In this document: in pieces, positions 8,407-16,145 of the stretch
Position numbering within the stretch: position 1 is the stretch's first letter
How the letters are laid out: each line of letters begins with the position of its first letter
DNA from: Paraburkholderia sp. DHOC27
Lineage (GTDB): Bacteria; Pseudomonadota; Gammaproteobacteria; Burkholderiales; Burkholderiaceae
Assembly (NCBI RefSeq): GCF_003429005.1
Contig: NZ_QVQV01000001.1
Span: 1,047,864-1,111,863 of the forward strand
Direction of reading: 5' to 3'
Length of the DNA stretch: 64,000 nt
Notes under the pieces: model-generated
The model's database searches: none
Seen by the model: only the letters and a program-made list of their open reading frames with translations
What the model was told of the DNA's origin: nothing
Position numbers and translations under genes: made by a program

Positions 8407-9330
8407 ATGACTGATACAGGCACGCAGCACACGAATAACACGCAAGACAAGCCCACGATCGGCTGGATAGGCCTCGGCAAGATGGGCACCCCGATTGTTT
8501 CGAATCTGCTCAAGGCGGCTTTCGACGTGACGGTGTACGACGTCGATCCGCGTCACGTCGAAGCGCTGGTGCAACAGGGCGCGCGGGCGTCCTCGGATAT
8601 CGCCAGCCTCGCCGCGGCCACCGAGCTGATCTTTTCGATCATCCCGGACGATGCCGTACTCCAGAAGGTCGCGCTGGGCCCGCAAGGCGTCATCGCCAAT
8701 GCGCGCAACGGTGCCGTATACGTGGACATGAGCACGGTCTCGCCGGCGGTTTCTTCCACCGTACGTGATGCCGCCCGTGAACGTCATATCGACTTCATCG
8801 CCGCGCCGGTTTCCGGCAGCACGGTGCTGGCCGAAAAGGCGCAACTGACCGTATTCGCTTCCGGCCCCGAGGCCGCGTTTCAACGAGCCCAGCCGGTTTT
8901 CGCGGCGCTTTCCGCGCGCCAGTACTACGTTGGAGCGGATCAGCAGGCGCGCTATCTGAAGCTCGCTATCAATCATCTGGTCGGTTCAACCGCCGTGCTG
9001 CTGGCTGAAGCGTTGACCCTCGGAAAAAAGGGCGGGCTCGACTGGGTCGAGATGCTGACGGTGATCGGCGATAGCGTGGCCGCTTCGCCGCTCGTCAAAT
9101 ACAAACTCGAGCCGCTCAAGCAGCGGGACTTCTCGCCGGCATTTTCATCGAAGCAGATGTTGAAGGATATGTCGCTCGTGGTCGAGGCTGGCCGCGATGC
9201 AGGTGTGCCAATGGCCGCCGCTGCACTCGTCCAGCAGCAATTCGAGCACTATGCGAGCGGCGACGGCGCGGAACTCGATTTCTTCTCGATCGTGCGCGCG
9301 GTGGAAGCCGCCTCGGGCATCGAAAGTTGA
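8407..9330 (+). CDS. NAD(P)-dependent 3-hydroxyisobutyrate-dehydrogenase-family oxidoreductase (module I)
   Basis: A 307-residue beta-hydroxyacid dehydrogenase. The N-terminal Rossmann domain begins IGWIGLGKMGTPI (residues 17-29). The substrate loop APVSGSTVLAEKAQL follows, and the catalytic lysine sits in YLKLAINHLVGS. The family oxidises or reduces beta-hydroxy acids or related hydroxy-carbonyls, and also includes tartronate semialdehyde reductases; the substrate here is unknown. ATG 8407 is preceded by CCGGAGACTTGC, a leader identical to the one in front of the alcohol dehydrogenase at 15108. Gap to the previous gene is 17 bp. Confidence 0.87.
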   Translation: MTDTGTQHTNNTQDKPTIGWIGLGKMGTPIVSNLLKAAFDVTVYDVDPRHVEALVQQGARASSDIASLAAATELIFSIIPDDAVLQKVALGPQGVIANARNGAVYVDMSTVSPAVSSTVRDAARERHIDFIAAPVSGSTVLAEKAQLTVFASGPEAAFQRAQPVFAALSARQYYVGADQQARYLKLAINHLVGSTAVLLAEALTLGKKGGLDWVEMLTVIGDSVAASPLVKYKLEPLKQRDFSPAFSSKQMLKDMSLVVEAGRDAGVPMAAAALVQQQFEHYASGDGAELDFFSIVRAVEAASGIES

Positions 9331-9367
9331 CTGCATTTTCACCTTACGTTTTTTTTCTGGAACCATC

Positions 9368-9652
9368 ATGCATTTCACTGTGTATTGCCTGGATCACGAC
9401 AACATGGTCGAACGCCGGCTCGAGCATTACGAGGCCCACAAGGCGTATCTCGCGACTTCGCCGTTGAAGATGGTGATGTCCGGTCCGCTGCTGGCCAGCG
9501 ATCAGCAAACGATGATCGGTAGTTTCTTTCTCTATGAAGCCGACGATATCGCCGATGTGATGAGTTTCAACAAGGCGGACCCGTTCAACGAAGCCGGCAT
9601 CTGGCGCACGGTGGATATCCGGCCATTCCTGAAGCGGGTCGATAACCGGTAA
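9368..9652 (+). CDS. YciI-like protein, TftG-type context (module I)
   Basis: A 94-residue single-domain YciI-like alpha+beta barrel protein. His24 in YEAHKAYL corresponds to the conserved YciI histidine, followed by SGPLLASDQQTMIGS and the C-terminal NEAGIWRTVDIRPFLKRV. The best-studied relative by context is TftG of 2,4,5-T degradation, a 5-chlorohydroxyquinol dehydrochlorinase encoded beside a hydroxyquinol dioxygenase and a maleylacetate reductase, the same partners as here. I therefore infer work on a hydroxyquinol or quinone intermediate, possibly an elimination or isomerisation, but this is not proven. A paralog at 14785-15072 is roughly 60 percent identical. Confidence 0.88.
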   Translation: MHFTVYCLDHDNMVERRLEHYEAHKAYLATSPLKMVMSGPLLASDQQTMIGSFFLYEADDIADVMSFNKADPFNEAGIWRTVDIRPFLKRVDNR

Positions 9653-9719
9653 CAAGCCATAGACGACGGATAAACGACCGATAAACCCTGCGAATCCCAG
9701 ACGAAACGAAACGACGGGT

Positions 9720-10583
9720 ATGCGAAATCTCGACGAACACACGATTACCGAAGCGGTTCTGGCGCGCCATGAACATGCGCCCGACAAACGGCTCAAGACG
9801 ATTGTCACCAGTCTCGTGCGCCATCTGCATGCCTTCGCACGCGAGGTGAACCTGACCGAAGCCGAATGGGAGCAGGGTATCCGTTTCCTGACCGACATCG
9901 GTCACATCACCGATGACAAGCGCCAGGAGTTCATCCTGCTGTCCGACACGCTGGGGCTGTCGATGCTCGTCACCGCAATGGCGAACCGCAAGCCGCCGGG
10001 TTGCACGGAAGCGACCGTATTCGGCCCGTTCTTCGTCGAGGACGCACCGGCCTATCAAAACGGCGACGACGTAGCGAACGGCGCGCATGGCGAGCCCTGT
10101 TTCGTCGCGGGCTCGGTCAAGGGGCCGGACGGAGAAGCAGTGGGCGGTGCGCGCATCGAAGTGTGGCAGGCCGACGCCGACGGCTTCTATGACGTGCAGC
10201 ATGCCGGCGATGACGCGCATCGCGCGCGGGGCGTCCTGCAGAGCCTCGCTGATGGGCGCTTTCACTTTCGTTCGATCGTTGCCGAGCCCTATCCGATTCC
10301 GCACGACGGGCCGGTGGGGAAAATGCTCACGGCGCTCGGCCGCCATCCGTGGCGGCCAGCACATCTGCATTTCATGATCACGGCGCCGGGCTACGAGAGG
10401 CTCGTGACGCACGTGTTTCGCGACGGCGATCCGTACCTGGACTCGGATGCCGTATTCGGTGTGCGTTCTTCGCTCGTCGCAAAGTGGCTACGGCACGAAG
10501 CAGGCATGGCGCCGGATGGAACGCAGATGCAGACACCGTTCAGCACGCTCGAATTCGACTTCGTTCTGAATCGCGCAACATGA
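9720..10583 (+). CDS. Hydroxyquinol 1,2-dioxygenase-type intradiol dioxygenase (module I)
   Basis: A 287-residue non-heme Fe(III) intradiol dioxygenase expected to cleave hydroxyquinol (benzene-1,2,4-triol) to maleylacetate. The N-terminal helical dimerisation domain typical of catechol/hydroxyquinol dioxygenases spans about residues 1-95, then CTEATVFGPFFV begins the catalytic domain. The four iron ligands are visible: Tyr157 (GFYDVQ), Tyr191 (PYPIPHDGPVG), His215 and His217 (RPAHLHF). Their spacing matches the hydroxyquinol enzyme of Nocardioides simplex (Tyr164, Tyr197, His221, His223). Its stop overlaps the maleylacetate reductase start, as expected for consecutive steps. A catechol substrate cannot be excluded by sequence alone. 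Confidence 0.92.
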   Translation: MRNLDEHTITEAVLARHEHAPDKRLKTIVTSLVRHLHAFAREVNLTEAEWEQGIRFLTDIGHITDDKRQEFILLSDTLGLSMLVTAMANRKPPGCTEATVFGPFFVEDAPAYQNGDDVANGAHGEPCFVAGSVKGPDGEAVGGARIEVWQADADGFYDVQHAGDDAHRARGVLQSLADGRFHFRSIVAEPYPIPHDGPVGKMLTALGRHPWRPAHLHFMITAPGYERLVTHVFRDGDPYLDSDAVFGVRSSLVAKWLRHEAGMAPDGTQMQTPFSTLEFDFVLNRAT

Positions 10584-11659
10584 AACCGTTCACCTACAAC
10601 AGCCGTCCGGCGCGCATCGTATTTGGCGCAGGTTCGCTGGAGCGTCTCGGCGAAGAACTCGACGAACTGGGCATTCGCCGCGCACTCGTGTTGTCGACCC
10701 CCGAGCAGCGCTTCCTTGCCGACCGTGTTCGCAAACTGGCTGGCGAGCGTTGCGTCGGTGTATTCGACGGCGCGGTGATGCACGTACCGGTGGCCACCGC
10801 GCAGGCCGGCGTGGACGCCGCTCGCGAGGCCGATGCCGATGGCCTGATCGCAGCGGGTGGCGGCTCGACACTCGGACTCGCGAAGGCGATTGCGCTCGAA
10901 ACGTCGTTGCCTATCGTCGCGGTTCCGACCACGTATGCGGGGTCCGAGGTCACACCGATCTACGGCATGACGGCGGGCAACGAAAAAAAGACGGGCAAAA
11001 GCTATCGCGTGTTGCCGCGCACCGTGATCTACGATGCGAGCCTCACACTCACGCTGCCCGCCGGATTGACCGCAACCAGCGGTCTGAATGCGATTGCACA
11101 CGCAGCAGAGGGGCTCTACGCACAGGACGCCAATCCGGTGATGTCGATGTTCGCCGAAGAGGGCATTGGCAGTCTGGCCCGCGCGCTGCCGCTCGTTTGC
11201 GCGCGTCCTGACGATCTCGCCGCGCGCGAGACCGCTCAGTACGGCGCGTGGCTGTGCGGAACCGTACTTGGCGGCGTGGGCATGGCCCTTCATCACAAGC
11301 TGTGCCATACGCTGGGCGGCTCGTTCAATCTGCCCCACGCCGAAACGCATGCCGTGATCCTGCCGTATGCGATGGCATTCAATCTGCCCTCGGCACCCGA
11401 AGCGTTGCAGCGGCTTGGTCGTGCGTTAGGCGTCGCGGATCCGGCTACCTGTCTGCACGAACTTGGTCGGCAACTTGGGGCACCTGCTTCGCTCGAGACA
11501 CTTGGCCTCAAGGCAGACCAGCTCGACCACGCGGCTGAGATGGCCATGCGGTCGCCGTACTGGAACCCGCGGCCGCTTTCCTATGACGCGGTGCGCCGTT
11601 TGCTGCAATTAGCGTTTGACGGCGTGCGTCCGGACCTTGCTTCCTTCAATGGCATTTAA
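10580..11659 (+). CDS. Maleylacetate reductase (module I)
   Basis: A 359-residue member of the iron-containing alcohol dehydrogenase family that reduces maleylacetate to 3-oxoadipate with NAD(P)H. Visible features are the start FTYNSRPARIVFGAG, nucleotide-binding GGGSTLGLAKAIAL, PTTYAGSEVTPIYG, and the metal-site region HHKLCHTLGGSFNLPHAETHA. All are typical of maleylacetate reductases rather than of general Fe-alcohol dehydrogenases. ATG 10580 overlaps the dioxygenase stop (ATGA), indicating coupled translation. A paralog is at 17085-18161. Confidence 0.93.
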   Translation: MKPFTYNSRPARIVFGAGSLERLGEELDELGIRRALVLSTPEQRFLADRVRKLAGERCVGVFDGAVMHVPVATAQAGVDAAREADADGLIAAGGGSTLGLAKAIALETSLPIVAVPTTYAGSEVTPIYGMTAGNEKKTGKSYRVLPRTVIYDASLTLTLPAGLTATSGLNAIAHAAEGLYAQDANPVMSMFAEEGIGSLARALPLVCARPDDLAARETAQYGAWLCGTVLGGVGMALHHKLCHTLGGSFNLPHAETHAVILPYAMAFNLPSAPEALQRLGRALGVADPATCLHELGRQLGAPASLETLGLKADQLDHAAEMAMRSPYWNPRPLSYDAVRRLLQLAFDGVRPDLASFNGI

Positions 11660-11739
11660 AGCAATTCGCTGGAGACGCGTTCAACCCACGGGCAATCGTC
11701 GGTCGTAGAGCCAGCCCGTGTCGACAGGCATTTACTTTT

Positions 11740-12822
11740 GTGACTATCAATCTTATGGAAAACCGGGCACTTATCATTGGCGCAAGCGGAATTGTCGGCA
11801 GCAATCTGGCTGATCAATTGCTCTCCACCGGCTGGACTGTTGCGGGTCTTTCACGCGGCCGCACTGCATTGTCACCGGCCATCGAACCCATCACCGCCGA
11901 TCTGACTTCCGCCACCTCCGTCAATGAGGCGCTTGCGGGAAAGTCCTTCACACACGTGTTTTTTACCGCATGGGCACGCCAGGCCACGGAACGGGAAAAC
12001 ATTCGCGTGAACGGGGGCATGGTGTCGAACGTACTGGATGCGGTAGGGTCCTCGGGCACCGTGTCACACGCGGCGCTCGTCACCGGCCTGAAGCATTACC
12101 TCGGGCCGTTCGAAGCCTATGCGACCGGCGCCGTACCCATTACGCCGTTTCGTGAGGAACAGGGTCGTCAGGCGGTGGAGAATTTCTATTACGAGCAGGA
12201 AGACCGCTTGTTCGATGCCGCGCGACGCTATGGTTTTAGCTGGAGTGTGCATCGTCCGCATACGATCATCGGCTACGCGATCGGCAACGCGATGAACATG
12301 GGCGTCACGCTCGCCGTTTACGCGACGCTTTGCAAACAGACAGGCCAACCGTTCGTATTCCCTGGTTCCGAAGCGCAATGGAACAGCCTGACCGACATGA
12401 CCGATGCGCGGCTGCTGGCGCGTCATCTGGAATGGGCGGCCACCTCGGTCAATGCGCGCAACGAAGACTTCAACGTAGTCAATGGCGACGTGTTTCGCTG
12501 GAAATGGCTTTGGTCGGAAATTGCGGGCTACTTTGGCATCGAGGCGGCTCCGTTCGACGGTGAAGTTCGACCGCTCGAAACGCGTATGCAGAACGCCGGC
12601 AAGGAATGGTCGGATATTTCAGCGCGGTTCAATCTGAAGGAAACGGACATCGGCAAGCTGGCGTCATGGTGGCACACGGACGCCGATCTTGGCCGCCCTA
12701 TGGAAGTGCTCACGGATATGACGAAGAGCCGCAAGGCGGGGTTCCTCGATTATCAGAGCACGCCGGATGCATTCTTTGCGCTGTTCGACCGGCTCAAGGC
12801 CGAGCGGATCATTCCGCAATGA
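11740..12822 (+). CDS. PRISE-type SDR (progesterone 5-beta-reductase / iridoid-synthase-like)
   Basis: A 360-residue extended short-chain dehydrogenase. The nucleotide motif is IIGASGIVGSN. Two marks identify the PRISE subfamily: TGLKHYLGPF, which holds the catalytic lysine (residue 118), and NFYYEQED, which holds the catalytic tyrosine (150 or 151). Plant PRISEs reduce activated C=C bonds of enones, and bacterial members are little studied. At the end of module I it could reduce an unsaturated ketone intermediate; that is inference. The frame opens with GTG at 11740, and an ATG at 11755 is equally possible; neither has a convincing Shine-Dalgarno sequence. Gap to the reductase before it is 80 bp. 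Confidence 0.88.
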   Translation: MTINLMENRALIIGASGIVGSNLADQLLSTGWTVAGLSRGRTALSPAIEPITADLTSATSVNEALAGKSFTHVFFTAWARQATERENIRVNGGMVSNVLDAVGSSGTVSHAALVTGLKHYLGPFEAYATGAVPITPFREEQGRQAVENFYYEQEDRLFDAARRYGFSWSVHRPHTIIGYAIGNAMNMGVTLAVYATLCKQTGQPFVFPGSEAQWNSLTDMTDARLLARHLEWAATSVNARNEDFNVVNGDVFRWKWLWSEIAGYFGIEAAPFDGEVRPLETRMQNAGKEWSDISARFNLKETDIGKLASWWHTDADLGRPMEVLTDMTKSRKAGFLDYQSTPDAFFALFDRLKAERIIPQ

Positions 12823-12828
12823 TGAGGT

Positions 12829-12855
12829 GAGCCGCTGCGTCCAGCGCGGCGGCTC
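12829..12855. terminator. Hairpin between convergent genes
   Basis: GAGCCGC (12829-12835) pairs perfectly with GCGGCTC (12849-12855), with further GC pairing possible inside. It lies between the stops of the PRISE gene and the HTH-SBP regulator, where a bidirectional terminator is expected; there is no T-run. Confidence 0.45.
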
Positions 12856-12865
12856 GGCCTAAGCC

Positions 12866-14575
12866 CTACGGCTGCGACAACACGGAATCCAGCACCGCCT
12901 GGATTCGCTCATGTGCGGATGACAGCGCGTTTTCGTGCGATGTCAGGCCGCACAACGCGTTATGGATCTCGACCCCCAGAATTTCTTCGATGTGTGTATA
13001 AACGGGCGTGAGCGGGCGCATCGAGTTGCAGATGAGACCGTTGCGCGCCATGTCGTCGACGAAGCTAACAAGCATTGAGACGACCTTCAGGTCAGGATCC
13101 GAGTTCACGCTAAAGCGCGGTGCAATGGGTAAATCGTATTTGGCGCTGGACTTCATCGCCTCGGACGAGGTCATCCACCTGATCGCCTGTTGAGCGAGCG
13201 CCGCGCGTGCCGGAGGCAGGTTGCGTGGCACCGCCAGAACGAAGCCGCCAAGCGGCACCGAGCGGCGTACGCCAAGAAGGTTAGGGTGCGGGAGGATCTT
13301 GATCTTCCCTTTAACCTTGGACTGCAAATCGAGTTCGAGTCGCGCGGCACGCATCGACCACGCGTAACAGAGCGCCGCGTGCCCGGACATGAATTCCGCA
13401 AGGCTGTCCTCCCAATCGAAGGCGAGGGTGTCGGGAGGCGATACGGCAAGAAGCTGCTGCATGAAGGCAAGCGTGGCGTGTGCCGGCTTTTCGTCGAGGC
13501 AGCAGCGGGTGCCTTGTGGGCGGGAACGTCGCGATCGGATTCCGGTGCCGGGTTCATCATGGGCGATGACTGCGCCACCGTGCGCATTCAAAAGAAACAT
13601 GAACGCGCTGGCGATAGGCATCCCTTTAGCGCCGTTCCAGGCAAGTCCATACTGTCCACGCTTGGGGCGATGCAATCGACGGGCGACGGCAAGCAGTTCC
13701 TTTAGCGTTGTCGGGTACGGCAGCGCGTTTTCTTCGAAAATGTCCCTTCGCGCAAGCAGTGATTCAACCGTCACATACAACGGCAAACCGAAGAGACGGT
13801 CCGCGTAAGTGACGCACTCCAACGCCGCGGGATGGAAGTCGCCGAGATTGCTCGACAGTTCACGCACGTCGATGTCGAGCGGCGCAATCAGATCCTTTTG
13901 CGCAAACTCCGCCAACCAGGGATAGTTTAACGTGATGATGTCGAATTCGGACTCATCCCTTGCGCCATTCGACAAAGCCGTCTCGTACATTTCCTGCATC
14001 GGCGTGAGCTGAAAGTCCTCGCTTCTTCCCGCATTGGCGCGGAAGTCGATCCACAGGTTGCGCAGCGCAGCAAAGTAATTGTCGTCATGAAACAGGAAGC
14101 GAAGCCGTCTGGTTGCGCCACCGTGCGAGGTCGGCAAATCCGTGGGTGGTAGCGAGCGCTCGATAAATCCTCTCGGCTCGCCGAAGTAGTACTGGTCCGA
14201 GTTCTGGCTGTCATCACGTTGGCCGACTAGCGTCGCAACCAGAGACTTGACGTGACTGACCAGTGACCTGAAGGCGTCGAGCAGCTTCTCGCTGGGTCGC
14301 AACGAATGCGATTTGCCCGTTGGCGACGCCGGCGCGACATCGATCAGGCCTTGCTCGATCAAGCCGTTGATGCGGCGGTGCGCCGTGCCATACGTCAGAC
14401 CGGACACCCTGATGAGATCCGATATGGACACGTCCTTTTCCTGCAACCTGGCCGTGACGAGATAACTCGTTATCGCCCAGTCGGAGTCTTGCGACATACC
14501 CGGAATTTCCAGGTTGAATGGCGCCCTCGTACTCTCGATGAATTCAATGATCCTCAGAAATTCCTGGTCGTTCAT
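12866..14575 (-). CDS. One-component regulator: winged HTH fused to a family 1 solute-binding-protein domain
   Basis: A 569-residue protein with two parts. Residues about 25-90 form a MarR/IclR-like winged helix (SDWAITSYLVTARLQEKDVSISDLIRVSGLTYGTAHRRI). Residues about 150-545 form a type 1 extracellular solute-binding domain (RRLRFLFHDDNY; FDIITLNYPWLAEFAQKDLIAPLD; SLAEFMSGHAALCYAWS; VPLGGFVLAVPRNLPPA). There is no signal peptide or membrane helix, so the binding domain should sit in the cytoplasm and sense a ligand for the HTH. SgrR of E. coli is a precedent with a different binding-protein family. It is divergent from the YciI-dioxygenase operon, whose regulation it probably controls. Start ATG 14575. 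Confidence 0.88.
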   Translation of the reverse strand: MNDQEFLRIIEFIESTRAPFNLEIPGMSQDSDWAITSYLVTARLQEKDVSISDLIRVSGLTYGTAHRRINGLIEQGLIDVAPASPTGKSHSLRPSEKLLDAFRSLVSHVKSLVATLVGQRDDSQNSDQYYFGEPRGFIERSLPPTDLPTSHGGATRRLRFLFHDDNYFAALRNLWIDFRANAGRSEDFQLTPMQEMYETALSNGARDESEFDIITLNYPWLAEFAQKDLIAPLDIDVRELSSNLGDFHPAALECVTYADRLFGLPLYVTVESLLARRDIFEENALPYPTTLKELLAVARRLHRPKRGQYGLAWNGAKGMPIASAFMFLLNAHGGAVIAHDEPGTGIRSRRSRPQGTRCCLDEKPAHATLAFMQQLLAVSPPDTLAFDWEDSLAEFMSGHAALCYAWSMRAARLELDLQSKVKGKIKILPHPNLLGVRRSVPLGGFVLAVPRNLPPARAALAQQAIRWMTSSEAMKSSAKYDLPIAPRFSVNSDPDLKVVSMLVSFVDDMARNGLICNSMRPLTPVYTHIEEILGVEIHNALCGLTSHENALSSAHERIQAVLDSVLSQP

Positions 14576-14646
14576 TCACGTGCTTGCTGGTGTTTTCCCT
14601 GGCTTCGGGCAGTTTGCGCACAAACGAGGCGGAATGCGCACCCTAA

Positions 14647-14684
14647 GTGTCCATTCTGGATGACTTGCCAATTGGTGTCCAGAA
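14647..14684. promoter_or_regulatory. Repeat-rich operator candidate between the HTH-SBP regulator and module II
   Basis: In the 209-bp divergent region, GTGTCCA occurs at 14647-14653 and 14675-14681, TTCTGGA (14654-14660) is the reverse complement of TCCAGAA (14678-14684), and CCAATTGG (14668-14675) is a palindrome between them. A small hairpin CGTGCC-GCGT-GGCACG lies at 14745-14760. The position fits an operator for the fusion regulator. Confidence 0.45.
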
Positions 14685-14784
14685 CGACAGTCACTAGACT
14701 GGTCGAGAAGCGAAACCCTCGTGCCCTGCGTGTGATGTTCAGGACGTGCCGCGTGGCACGACTGTGATTATTCAGGAGAAGCAA

Positions 14785-15072
14785 ATGCATTTCATCGTTC
14801 ATTGTCTCGATCACGAAGATGCGCTGCAGCGTCGGCTCTCAAACTACGAGGCGCATAAGGAATACCTCTCCAAAGCAAAGGTGCGCTCGGTTATTTCAGG
14901 GCCACTGGTTTCCGATGATGGGCAAACCATGATTGGCAGCTGTTTCCTGCTCGAAGCGGAAAGCAAGGAAGACGTGATCGACTTCAATCGCAACGACCCA
15001 TTCAATGCCGCGGGCGTGTGGCGGCAAGTCGACATCCACGCTTTTCTCAAGCGCGTCGACAATCGGAGCTAG
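14785..15072 (+). CDS. YciI-like protein (module II)
   Basis: A 95-residue paralog of the module I YciI protein, with the same order of motifs: MHFIVHCLDH, His24 in YEAHKEYL, SGPLVSDDGQTMIGS, AAGVWRQVDIHAFLKRVDNR. Function is inferred as for the first copy: a small barrel enzyme acting on a hydroxyquinol-like or quinone intermediate, by analogy with TftG. ATG 14785 has AGGAG six bases upstream; a longer open frame to 14746 starts at a GTG inside a hairpin. First gene of the operon divergent from the HTH-SBP regulator. Confidence 0.87.
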   Translation: MHFIVHCLDHEDALQRRLSNYEAHKEYLSKAKVRSVISGPLVSDDGQTMIGSCFLLEAESKEDVIDFNRNDPFNAAGVWRQVDIHAFLKRVDNRS

Positions 15073-15107
15073 CCGGCTTTATCCACTCAAACAATCCGGA
15101 GACTTGC

Positions 15108-16082
15108 ATGAAAGCGCTCGTATTTGAAGCTCCAGGAACACCGGTCGTGAGAGACGTACCGGTTCCGCGCATCAAGGATACTGAAGTACTGGTTCGTACC
15201 CGTGCGGTTGGAATTTGCCACTCCGACTATGAGCTGCTCGGCGGTCGATACATCATCCCGGTGTCGTATCCGGTCACACCGGGCCACGAGTGGTGTGGCG
15301 AGATCGTGGAAGTAGGCAAGTCAGTTTCGGGGCTCAAGACCGGCGACCGGGTGGTAGGCGAGTGCGTGGTGGAAACGCCCGAGCGTCTTCACCATTTTGG
15401 TTTTTCGATGGACGGTGCGGACCGTGAGTACTTTGCGGCCCAGCCCGAGTGGCTGCACAAGCTGCCGCCGCAACTCGACGATACGACCGGCTCGCTGATC
15501 GAACCGTTTACCTGCGGGTATTACGCGGTGATGCGTGCGGGCGGCACCAACGCCAGCGAGACCGTGGTGGTATCGGGCGGCGGCACGATCGGGCTTTGTT
15601 CCGCTGCTGCTGCGGTTGGCATGGGTGCACGCGTCATCCTGATCGACCCGGTTGCCCGGCGTCGTGAGGCCGCGCTCAAGCTCGGCGTGGAGTGCGTGCT
15701 GGAACCGTCGGACGACATCGTCGAACAGGTGCGGGCACTCACGGGTGGCAAAGGTGCGGAAGTCGTCATCGAAGCATCGGGACACGACGCGTCGCTCGGC
15801 AAAGTGTTTGAGTTTGCTGCGGAAGAGGGACGCGTCTCGATGGTCGGTATCAGCATCGACCGCATGGTCACGTCCAATCTCGGTCAGATCCAGATGCGCA
15901 ACCTCACCATTCACGGGTGCATTGGCTCCCCCGGCGTCTGGCCGGCGGCCATCCGCTTTCTCGAGAAGACCGGCATCGACCTGTCGCCCGTGCAGACCCA
16001 TCGCTTCGATCTCAAGGATGCCGTAGCTGCGCTCAAGGTCGCGCCCAGCGAATGCATCAAGGTAACGCTGACTAATGACTGA
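15108..16082 (+). CDS. Medium-chain alcohol dehydrogenase without structural zinc loop (module II)
   Basis: A 324-residue zinc-type dehydrogenase. The catalytic zinc region is conserved (GICHSDYELLGG, PGHEWCGE), and the Rossmann motif GGGTIG is present. The lobe that normally carries four structural cysteines is shortened to GECVVETPERLHHFGFSMDG and has only one cysteine, explaining the small size. It is expected to oxidise a secondary alcohol or polyol intermediate with NAD(P)+; substrate unknown. Its 16-bp start region (CCGGAGACTTGCATGA) is identical to that of the gene at 8407. It sits between YciI and the dioxygenase, 35 bp after YciI. Confidence 0.87.
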   Translation: MKALVFEAPGTPVVRDVPVPRIKDTEVLVRTRAVGICHSDYELLGGRYIIPVSYPVTPGHEWCGEIVEVGKSVSGLKTGDRVVGECVVETPERLHHFGFSMDGADREYFAAQPEWLHKLPPQLDDTTGSLIEPFTCGYYAVMRAGGTNASETVVVSGGGTIGLCSAAAAVGMGARVILIDPVARRREAALKLGVECVLEPSDDIVEQVRALTGGKGAEVVIEASGHDASLGKVFEFAAEEGRVSMVGISIDRMVTSNLGQIQMRNLTIHGCIGSPGVWPAAIRFLEKTGIDLSPVQTHRFDLKDAVAALKVAPSECIKVTLTND

Positions 16083-16145
16083 TGCTCGACGCGTTTGCGC
16101 GTTTGCGGTGACGCTGCTGGAACCCGGGAAGCTACGGAGAGCGGG

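Noticed and set aside
9368..9652. Naming the YciI proteins tftG
   Set aside because: The link rests on family and gene neighbourhood; no chlorinated-substrate pathway genes are present.
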